From contig NC_021673.1 in the NCBI RefSeq assembly GCF_000247815.1, positions 46,374,081 through 46,438,080 of the forward strand: DNA of 64,000 nucleotides, read 5' to 3'. Made by a program: the position numbers and the translations under genes. Of this stretch, positions 1 to 64,000 are shown one piece after another. Positions within the stretch are counted from its first letter, which is position 1. Every line of letters begins with the position of its first letter. The notes beneath the pieces are model-generated. The model saw only the letters and a list, made by a program, of their open reading frames with translations, made no database searches and had not been told where the DNA came from. The stretch is from Ficedula albicollis. Lineage: Eukaryota; Chordata; Aves; Passeriformes; Muscicapidae.

Positions 1-3
1 CCT

Positions 4-55104
<55,101 letters not shown>

Positions 55105-55121
<17 letters not shown>

Positions 55122-55143
55122 AGTCAGTATCCTTCAGTGACAT
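55105..55143 (-). promoter_or_regulatory. Overlapping upstream ORF before exon A
   Basis: ATG at 55143, 22 nt upstream of the TRAK1 start, runs 12 codons in the +1 frame and stops at TGA ending at 55105 inside exon A. At least two further non-overlapping upstream ATGs lie between about 55.14 and 55.26 kb. Confidence 0.45.
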
Positions 55144-55570
55144 ACAGGAGATTTCACTTCGCTGCTAAGGTCAAGTGAAATGCAGCCATGCCTTCCTGCC
55201 TTTGCAAAATGCCAGAGCACAAGACAGCTCACGGGAAGCTGAAAATGAGCTGCACATCTTCACTGAGGCCGCAACTAAAATAAAAGGGGGGTGTGAAGGG
55301 TGTACTTGGAAGAAAAAAAAAAAATAGAAAAAGGATGCAGAAAGGAAGCAGATGCCCTGGCGGCTCCTCTAATAAAGAAGCTCTGCACAGAAGCCTTGGA
55401 TGGGTGTTAACAAAATCCTCCTATCAAAAGGCTGATGCGCTGACGTTGGGCACACCACCGCCCGGCTGGTTCCAACACACTCCGTTCCTCCCCAGCCTCC
55501 ACATCTCTTTCAGGCTAATGTGTTGCCATGGAGATGAGCTGGCTCCAAAAGCGATGCAGAGATGAAGAAA
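55144..55570 (-). promoter_or_regulatory. TRAK1: Probable promoter/5' UTR of exon A
   Basis: GC-richer island in an AT-rich setting. It contains a TGACGT half-CRE (55441-55446), a CCGCCC GC-box-like site (about 55459), a GTTGCCATGG RFX/X-box-like half (from 55522) and, on the minus strand, a TTTTATTTTAG TATA-like element near 55.28 kb. Motif matches are by eye; the transcription start is not determined. Confidence 0.45.
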
Positions 55571-56369
55571 ATGCATTTTGCTGTTTCTGGCTTTAGAGGC
55601 TGGGAGTCCTCCATACTGGAAAAAAAATTGTTGCTAAGAAAGATGATACAACCCATTGCTACTGCTCACAGAACAACAGCATCACACTGTTGCAATTCAC
55701 TAGGGACATGCAGCACATTAATAATGAAAATCTAGTCCATCACTACTCTCATCCACACACTTCAATAAAAGCCTGCCTTCCCCATGGAAAATTAAACTAT
55801 GTTACTGCTTTGTTATACTATTCTGATCTGATATAATAGAATGCTTTCAGCATCCTGCTGTTGAGAAATTCCAAACTAAAAAAACCAAGAAACAGCAAAA
55901 TTAAGACAGCAATATATTTCTCCTTGCAAAAAAAAAAAGCTAATCTCTATCTACTTTTTGCCCTCTCCACGTACCACTTCCCCCTTTTTTTCCCCCATGA
56001 ATCTAAGTTTCACAGCTGAAGACAAGAGGTTAGGCCAAATTTTCACTACTCAATTCCTAAAAATGCTGAAGGTTATCATCCAGAATAACTTCATGTTTGT
56101 GTTCAGTGTTTTGGAAATGGAAGAAAATACTTGTGCAACCCCCAATAAAATTGTGTTTAAGCTATTATGAGAGAACTTTCTGGTGAACAGATGGCATTAA
56201 ATCATCAAACATGGCAATTCAAAAAGCATGTCTGAATGTGTGCAGGTACAGATACCAAGTGGACTGACATCCATTTTGTTCATAACAAGCACATTGTCCT
56301 CACCCATTTCCCCCCCTCTTTTAGGAAACGCTATTTCTTTGCAAGCACCAGTAGAAGCACTGGAATGCA

Positions 56370-56397
56370 TTAAGTCACAACTTAAGTTGTGACTTAA
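56370..56397. repeat. 28-bp perfect palindrome
   Basis: TTAAGTCACAACTT followed directly by AAGTTGTGACTTAA. Perfectly self-complementary with no loop; lies just before an old repeat fragment. Confidence 0.75.
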
Positions 56398-56404
56398 TTT
56401 ATCC

Positions 56405-56870
56405 TCGTAGATTAAGGTAGGAGGCCATATTGGGTCTGACCAGGGAAGACTGGTGTCTGTCTAGCCAAAGACTACATCTACAAGAATAGCCATGAGCAGG
56501 CAACAGAGAACTGTCCAACATTTCCCACAACTGCCCTCCCAATCTCTAATTTCTTCATCTTCAGAGACAGATACAGCTATTGCTTTTAGCAATTCTTGAA
56601 TAACTTATCTTCTCTGTTCCTGAGCCCACATACATTTTCAGCATCTCCAACATTCTCTTGCAAGGAGTTACACACATCTACTGCTCATGATATACAAATA
56701 CCTCACCTTTTGCTTTGCAACTCACATTTACTAACCTAATTTCATGCTTCCAGCTCTGGAAATCTGAACGCTCAGTCCATCTCTCCTTTTCAATCACTCA
56801 TGCTTTTGCACGTATCTGTTAAGTTCACCCCCACTCATGTCTCTTCTAGGTTGTTAGCATTTATTTTACT
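56405..56870. mobile_element. Ancient CR1-lineage (L3-like) fragment, probable
   Basis: Begins with AGGCCATATTGGGTCTGACC, which resembles the GGGTCAGACCAATGGTCCA phrase of old amniote CR1/L3 repeats, followed by CTGTCTAGCC and later GCAAGGAGTTACACA (compare GGCAAGGAGTTCCACAG). Heavily diverged; family assignment from memory. Confidence 0.5.
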
Positions 56871-58419
56871 CCCCAACTGGCACCACTTTGCTTTACTGTA
56901 ACAGAAATAGATAAGGCATAGTCAAGCTAGGCAGAGGAAAATGCTTTGGTTTTTTGATGACATCAGTATTTCAGCTTTACTGGTATAAGAAATTATCACT
57001 GCAGTAGCTTTGAGCCTTCCAGAATTTCAGTTATGCACACCCACAAGTTAAAAACTATACATGCTATTAAATGCAATTAAGGCTACACTGTTAAAATACT
57101 GCCAGAGAAAAATAAAGGTTCCTATGGCAACATCAACTCAATTGCTCTGCATATAAGCTATTTGTTCCACTTGTATTATTTTTATCCAAAAGATAATTTC
57201 AGTCTGGTGATGTTATTAAATAAGCATTTAAAATAGAAAGAATTAACACTGGCTACCACCTTAAATTGCTGCAGGGACAATCTCTTTTTTTTTGTTGACA
57301 TTTTAACAAAGGAAATCTTCAACATGCTAGAATTTTCTTCTTTCCCACACTCCCTTTCAATGAGACAGGATAAAAATAGTTCAATGTAGGGGTTTAGGGC
57401 TTTTCTGTTTGTTTGTTTAACGATTTTTTTTTATTTTTTTATTTTTTTTTACACATCTGATTGGAAGCATACTGTTGTAATTCAGAAATGCATTACTTTT
57501 CTGCGGAGAAAATCACTTCTGTGGCCAAATGATTTGAGAACTCCTTAAGAGACTTGGAAATATGGAACAAGTGTATTATCTTCCCAGCATGAAGACAGAA
57601 ACCCTAGGCAGACAGAATACTATATATCCAGATATCCACTCCCATGCACCCCTTCAATTACATGAGGAATTGTATTCCATAAAGATGGAACAGCTGTCAA
57701 GTTGAATGGGAATTTGTGATCAAGCTGACAAAGCTGCTGCCCACCTGCAGAATCAACTTTTAACCTTTGCAGCCCTACTTTTCCTTTCCACAGGGGTGCA
57801 TCAGATTCATTTTATAGTAAACTCATCAGAACAGTACATTTTTTCAGGTGGACTGATTCTACAAACTTTGAACCTCTGTGTACTCCAACGTCCATGTTGC
57901 AACGCTACATTTGGTTGGGGTATTACTGTGTTACTTACCTAAAAGTTCATATATAATGGGGCTAAAAAAAATTTTAGGGTAATAGGTCTGCAACTATATG
58001 GAAGCTGCAATTTCAAACCAAAACACAGTTATTCACATTTGTTTGGCATTCTCTTTCTGCTGCTAAACTGTGTTCTATTTTTTAATGTTTACTTCTAATG
58101 AAACAAACCCCTCCCCTTTTATCTGCTCTCCACAGGGCAAAGCATACAGATTAATTAAGAATTCTAGTAGCCAACTGTGAACAGCTAGACTAAGCATTCC
58201 TTAAGTTTGTGGTTACAAAGGGATTTCATTAGCCAGAAGACATGGCTTGAAAAGCTCAGGAACCCTCTCCTTCCTTTTTGCTGAAATAAATCCATACCAT
58301 AGATCAAAATTAAACTATTGTGCCTAAACTACCCAGGTTATAAAATCCACACAAACCCTTCCCTTTGTTTTGATGCCTAAAGGAGCCAGAACAGAGGCTG
58401 GACAGAATTAAGGGGAATA

Positions 58420-58720
58420 AAATGGATATTTACTGAGAGGCCTTCAAAGGTCACACCTTGGCAGTACCAGTCATGGTCCCTGCCTGGATGGCTCCAAGGT
58501 GGAAGCAAAAGACAGCTGGGTCATGAAATCTCACATTTTTATAGGTTTTCGTCCATTTGCATGTAGGACTCAACTGTCCAATTAATAGCTTCAAATCATA
58601 AAGTTTCATCATCCTTGCTTGCCTGCCCTCCTTTTTTCACATTGTTTATGCTTAGGGCCTGAAGTTTGAAGACACTGAGTCCTCAGTTGGAATATGACTT
58701 TTGTCTTAACCACCCAAACA
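58420..58720 (+). mobile_element. Possible LTR-type retroelement fragment
   Basis: The stretch GATATTTACTGAGAGGCC, GGATGGCTCCAAGGTGG, CACATTTTTATAGG and TCCATTTGCATG resembles solo-LTR sequence I associate with avian endogenous retroviruses. No coding region, ends not delimited. Low confidence. Confidence 0.3.
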
Positions 58721-60374
58721 CAACAGAAAACACACCCAAACAAAACAGAAAAAACTTAAATCTTAAGGCATCAATTTGAAGAGAATTTTTGTCAAAGGTA
58801 CTTTTACCTATCCCAGCAGCATACTCAAGACTGTAGTGCACTGTTCTGCTAGGGTGCAAAGCAGCCGCAAGTCATCCCTGTTGACAAATAATGACTTAAA
58901 AGGATATCATTACATAGCATGTCACTATAAATGCTGTGTTTTCATGCTTAGTCATTCTCAGCTTTTTTCTTCATTCTTTAAGGATTCTTTTGGAAACTGA
59001 ACACTGGAATTGGATGGAGTATTTCCATGGCAGCTGCAATGGACTAGCTCCCATTTGATTACCTCTGGGTCACATTTCTTCTCTTGGCTACAGCCTCAGG
59101 ATGGTTCAGATAAGTAAACACCATATCGCATCACCATTTTCTACAGTCACCAGTACAGTCACTACCACTCAGGATAAAGTTGCCCATCCCATTAACATTG
59201 TCTGGAGTCCTTTTTTATCAGAGCAGTAGCTGTACAGACCACCACTATGCAATGCATATTTGATCACAGTCAAGCATTGCCACAACACATACCTTGCAAA
59301 CTGACAAAGTAGGCATATTTAAAAGCCCAACTGATTTTCAAGGATGGGCTGTCACACTTATTTCTACACTGGAACAATTTACTGAAGAGTTATTGGTATT
59401 TTCACCTTCTAAAAGAACACTGAATAGGAATCATCCGGTGACTACACAGTTAGTAAGGACAAATAACTCTGCAGCCTAGGACTGTGATCTCTTCCAGGGT
59501 AGTAATCTACTCAATAAGAAGTCTTGCTTTACCTGGAAAGAGCAGAACCCAAAGTAAAATCTGAGGGCATTATTGCCAGCAGCTTTCAGAATAGGTATTT
59601 GGAAAAACAGGTGTTTCTGATCTGACTGACTCTTCTTTATCAAACTGGGGTGACTATCCAGGGCTTCAAAAGAGTACAAGTGTTTCCTACAGGTGGGAGA
59701 GAGCTTGTGGCTTCACACCCTAAGGGCACACTGACCTCACCTGATATAAGGAAAAGACTCTTCTAATGCAGAAGAGGGTCAAACTATTTTCCCACTGGAA
59801 CAAAATTATTTACCATGAGACATGGGGCAGTCGGATGAAATTAAAGTACTTAATGACAAAAAGCTATTTTCCACATGAAGGGATTATTTCTCCCTTCCCC
59901 CAGATAATTACTGGAGAGCACTATTTTTGCATTTGTATAAAATCAAAATTGATGTCTTTGGCAACCTTCCTGCAAAACCAGCAGTACAGTTTAATTAAGG
60001 TATCACTGAGCACACTTAAACACCGTAAATAAGACCATAATAGCAACAGCCAGACATTTAAGAGAATATACCCTCATCTAGAATTAAGAAAATAGAGAAT
60101 AAAGGTTTAAAGAAGCAAATTTTGCTAACTGTTCACCAGATGGAAATAATGTACATTACAATCTCCCCCTTTTTTTTGGTTTTATTTTTTGTGAAGACAG
60201 CAAAAACATTTGTAAAATGAAGTTGAGCTTAATACATGCTCGATTGGCTAGACAAAAATATTACAGCTGCATGGTTATGACCTATTTTTCTAACAAGGCA
60301 AAAAACCCACAGAGAGACGTGATTGCAGCTGGGAGAGGAAAGGAATGCATTACACTGAAGGAATGTGTAAGGGA

Positions 60375-60745
60375 GCCCAGAACGGGACCAAGCACTCCAG
60401 GCATGGCCTCACCAACGTTGAGTACAACTCCCTCAAACTGCTGGCACCACTCTTCCTAACACAGCTCAGGATACCATTAGTCTGCTTTCAGCAGAGTCCC
60501 GTTTCTGGATCATGTCCACCTTTGTATCCACCAGGATGGCCCAGGTCCTCTTCTGCAAGGCTGCATTCCAACAGCTGGACCCCAGCATCTCTTGGCGCAG
60601 GGGGTTGTTCCTCACAGCTGCAGGACTTTGCACTTCCCTCTGCTGAGTAGCACAAGGCGGCTCTTGACTCATGGCTCCAGCCTGTCAAGGTCCCTCTTAA
60701 TGGGAGCACAATCCTTTGGTGTCTCAGTCACTCCCAGATCCTGCT
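60375..60745 (-). mobile_element. CR1 LINE fragment
   Basis: Reverse-oriented CR1: TCCAGGCATGGCCTCACCAA, GGATACCATTAGTCTGC, TTTGTATCCACCAGGATGGC, TTGTTCCTCACAGCTGCAGG and CCTGTCAAGGTCCCTCTTAA. Same orientation as TRAK1. Diverged and non-coding. Confidence 0.88.
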
Positions 60746-62892
60746 TATGTCTCATCCTTCCCGATGCTGCCGGCCTGCTGACTTCCTCTTAACTTCTCCA
60801 CCCAGTGACCACTTTTCCACAGCAGCACACCTCCTACATAAGAAAGGAGGCCATCTCTCCCTACCTTAGAACAGTGAGAAGCTCTGGGCACTTTCAGCAA
60901 ACTGACGCTTGCAGGGCTGCCTTCCCAATCTGAAGCTGTCAGGGCAAGTCTCTGCTCTGAGTGGCACGTACTCCAAAACCTGGCAAATTCACCCTGTGGC
61001 ACACTGTCACCACATATGAAGACTTAGGTTATTCTGAACTGGTATTGAGGATCCCTTCTTTGCACCGTTCCAGAGAAACTACTGCATTTATTGGCTGTGT
61101 CTGACCATCTCTAAGGAGCAGCAGCTCCAAAGAAGGCTAAGGACATCCTCGGGTCAAGAGCGGCTGACAGCTTCTCAGAGCCACTAGGACTTCCTGAGGC
61201 CCAGATTCCTGTGGCTCACCTTACCTTTACCTTACATGAGTGGGCACCCTCAGTTTCTCAGAGAGTTCCCAGAGGGGCCCTGTCTTACTAAGGTGCCAAG
61301 GAAAAACCCAGATTGCTGTGCCTGCTCACTGCCTCTGGTAGCTGTGCTCACAGATCTAGGCCTGGATCTCACACAGACCTCCCCACAGCCTCCAGCTAAA
61401 AGTACTCCTGACTGCCCCTAATCTGGGGGCAGGGAGATGTATGTCATTTTGCTGTATCATACTTTCATTTAGGTTTACTTAAGAGACACTCTGCCTCGAC
61501 AGTTTAATGAGGCTGGTCAGATGACACTGAATTTATTTGATTATGCTTTAGGATAACATCAGTTTTATTTTATTCATTTGGCAAGAACTGGCTCAGCCTT
61601 CCATCTGAAGGAAACAATAACAAAGATGTGCTTTGGAGTTCCAGAACACAAAAGAACAGTTGTAGGCCTAGTACTATTAATTTCTTCCCCATTGCCTTCT
61701 TACCTAATGGCAAACTAAATTTTAAGAACTAATTCTCTACATCACCTATCCTGTGTTATAGCTTAAATCCTCACAAAAAGCAGTGAATAAATTAAAATGC
61801 TTGGATATTTGACTGTACATTTTTCTACCAGTATCTTCAAAAATTACTTAAAGAGAGCTAAGTAGCCTTATGTCCATGTTCTTGTGTTATGTGGCCCAGA
61901 AGATTCTGACTGATTCTGAGCCTTTGTCATTGTGAATTCGACTGAGGATCTCAAAAAAGCCACAGGAAAGCAGAAAATTCTGCTCTAACAACCCATAGCA
62001 GTATGCCTAAGGGTCGTGCTGATCTTTCTGCTATAGGTATCAACACAGTGGGAAACTCATCACATTTCCACCAACAGGTTACAAATGACCATCAATCTCA
62101 ACACGGAAACAACAGCAAGGAAATTTTCATAAGTCACTGAAAAATTAACTTTCAAAGAGACAAGTTATAGTACTTGTTCACACCCTCATCAAGGTTTTTG
62201 AAATAAACTAGACAAGTAAAAGAGGAGTAGCTTAATTGCAGCACTGAAAATTGTGCTGTCACACCCTGGAACACTCACCAAAGTGGTGGTGGCATAATTC
62301 ACAGTGGCAGCAGAATAATTCACAGAACCTTTCTACCAACTTACTTAAAATAGTATCTTTACTTTCATAGTTCGTTGTGCCATAAACCAATATTTGCAAT
62401 CAATGCAATAATTTTGAAACATAAAAAATTATTATGTTCTTGCACTTTCATGTATGGATGGAGTCTGTGACTTGTTCACAGTAACTGAACATAGGTAAAG
62501 TCAAAGATCTCAGTTTCCAGGGTCAGTCTAAAGCTAGACCCAAATTTGCTTAAACTTCTTGAACTACTATCTCTACACAAGTGTCTGCCTATAGGCAGTA
62601 ATAAATAAACACTTCTTTATTGAAGATATCTTTGCTTGCTTCCTCCTTTTTTAAGCAGTTATTTCCTAATAAAGGCAGTAAATATACACTGTGGCAGAAA
62701 TTATACTCAGGTATTTTGCCATTCAAGCCAGTTGATTGGAAGAAATTTACAACTCACAGCAACATGGTAAAGTTGCAGTCATTATGCTTGTAAGCTAAAG
62801 GCTAAATAAAACTGTTCAGTACTCACAGTTTCAGGCAGCTATGCTATCCAATTTCTCTGTTGTTCGCAGCTTCATTTTCAGAGAATAATGGT

Positions 62893-63640
62893 TTTTGTTG
62901 GTTTGTGCTGGTTTGTGTTGGAAGAGACCTTTAGAAGTCACCTAGTTCTAAACACTCTGCCATGGGCAGGGAACCTTCAACTAGACTGGGTTGCTCAAAG
63001 CCTCATTCAACCCCACCTTAATAATTTCTAGGGATGAGACATCCACAACTTCTTTGGGCAAGCTGTTCTGGTGCCTCATCACCCCCACAGTAAAGAATTT
63101 CTTCTATATAACTAACCTAAACTGACCCTCTATCATTTAATGTCATTATCCCTTGTCCTATCACTACAGGACCTGCTTCTAAGTCCCGCTCTTGCTTTCC
63201 TGTATCCCACTTTAGGTACTGAAAGGTGCTCTGAAGTTTCCCCAAAGTCTCCTCTTCTCCAGGCTGAAGAACTCCAACGCTGTTGGTCTGCTTCACAGCA
63301 GAGTTGGTCCAGCCCTCTGATTATCTTTGTGTCCCTTCGAACTCGCTCCAACAGGCCCACATCCTTTTTACATTGAGGCCCCAGAGATGGACACATACTC
63401 CAGGTGAGAGTCTCATGAGGACAGAGTAGGTAGGCAGAATCACCTTCCTTGACCTTGATCTCCCTGGACCTGCTGACTACCATTTCTTTCAATGCAGCCC
63501 AGGATAGATTTGGCTTTCCTGGCAACAAGTGCACACTTCTGGATCATGTTGAGCTGTCGACCAACACCCCTAAGTCCTTTGCCTCAGGGCTGCTCTCAAT
63601 TCATCTTCCACACTGTTGTATTTTGTATCCATCCCCAGCA
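62893..63640 (-). mobile_element. CR1 LINE fragment, about 0.75 kb
   Basis: Reverse-oriented CR1 with its 3' end at the low coordinate: TTGGAAGAGACCTTTAGAAG, CTGCCATGGGCAGGGAACCT, GAGACATCCACAACTTC, AGCTGTTCTGGTGCCTCATC, AAAGTCTCCTCTTCTCCAGG and TCATGTTGAGCTGTCGACC. The longest CR1 copy in the window. Open frames in it are remnants or chance. Confidence 0.92.
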
Positions 63641-64000
63641 GTCACACATCTACCATGATCTCAGCTGGTAGATGAAGGACACTGCCATCGCGATTTTTTT
63701 AATTCCTTGTCCCACTAGCAAAGAATTTTTCCCATGGTTATTGCAACAGTCCACCCACACAGACAGTTCTGCTTGTGAGACAGGCCTAATCAGGTTACTA
63801 AAGACCTTGAAAACCTTACATTTCAAATATTTATTTAAGCCAGCTTCTGCCGTCATTGTAACAGCATTGATGGGCTGCTACAAAACCAGGGGTAGTACAC
63901 TTGGTTCCATAGATCAGCTTCAGCTTATCTCTCCATCCTTCCCACTGTTTTTGTGTGTTTGGGGTAGGTGGAGAGCATATGTAAGTTATTTACTAAAATA

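Larger units (their letters stand above)
55122..64000. other. Upstream region of exon A, 8.9 kb
   Basis: Either the intron of the longest TRAK1 form (whose 5' exons would be beyond the window) or upstream DNA. Besides the promoter region it contains an ancient CR1-like fragment, a 28-bp palindrome, a T-rich run at 57.42-57.45 kb, an LTR-like stretch at 58.4 kb and two minus-strand CR1 fragments. No exon recognised. Confidence 0.75.

Noticed and set aside
57706..57942. A 78-codon plus-strand frame with a hydrophobic centre.
   Set aside because: No homology recognised, no promoter or splice context; length is within chance expectation for AT-poor patches.
63133..63534. A 133-codon minus-strand open frame.
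   Set aside because: It lies wholly within the CR1 fragment; the frame is not a conserved retrotransposon domain I can identify.

Overview
The window is vertebrate nuclear DNA, almost certainly from a bird. It is AT-rich, intron-dominated and has long spliced introns. It carries several chicken-repeat-1 (CR1) LINE fragments, including the avian-style 3' end near 12.4 kb with its ATTCTATGATTC terminus. There is no operon structure and no long uninterrupted reading frame. Exactly one protein-coding gene can be supported: TRAK1 (trafficking kinesin protein 1, the Milton homologue), lying entirely on the minus strand. The window opens at its stop codon (positions 4-6), and transcription comes in from the high-coordinate side.

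Layout along transcription, from high to low coordinate: 64.0-55.1 kb is upstream or intronic DNA with CR1 and older repeat fragments. At 55.06-55.12 kb lies alternative first coding exon A (starts MQKFIEADYYEL), and at 47.26-47.36 kb alternative first coding exon B (starts MSVNEEESYEYD). Both end in the same phase and splice to the first common exon at 38.57 kb. The exon carrying the dynein-binding CC1-box follows at 34.9 kb, and an identical second copy lies at 35.25 kb because a 353-bp block is tandemly duplicated. The coiled-coil (HAP1_N-type) exons run from 29.2 to 23.6 kb, the Spindly-motif exon is at 21.9 kb, and the TRAK/Milton C-terminal exons run from 19.9 kb to 4. All junction phases are consistent. 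The exon A form gives 879 residues with one copy of the 39-codon exon and 918 with both. Exon B gives 891 or 930. Reading through one donor at 13.93 kb gives a short isoform (658 residues from exon A) with a different tail. The exons for the longest mammalian N-terminus (the MALVFQF-type form) were not found and presumably lie beyond 64 kb.

How the parts work together: the protein is the adaptor that joins mitochondrial Miro GTPases to kinesin-1 and dynein/dynactin. The promoter/first-exon choice sets the N-terminus, the CC1-box and Spindly exons serve the dynein side, and the alternative 3' end removes most of the C-terminal region. This is inferred from what is known of the TRAK family.

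The main oddities are: the duplicated CC1-box exon; a GC-AG intron; overlapping out-of-frame upstream ORFs in front of both alternative starts; a 222-base pure G run flanked by identical T3A16 tracts; and at least nine local two-copy or few-copy tandem duplications, some perfect, which suggest either local tandem-duplication activity or haplotype/gap-closing artefacts of the assembly.
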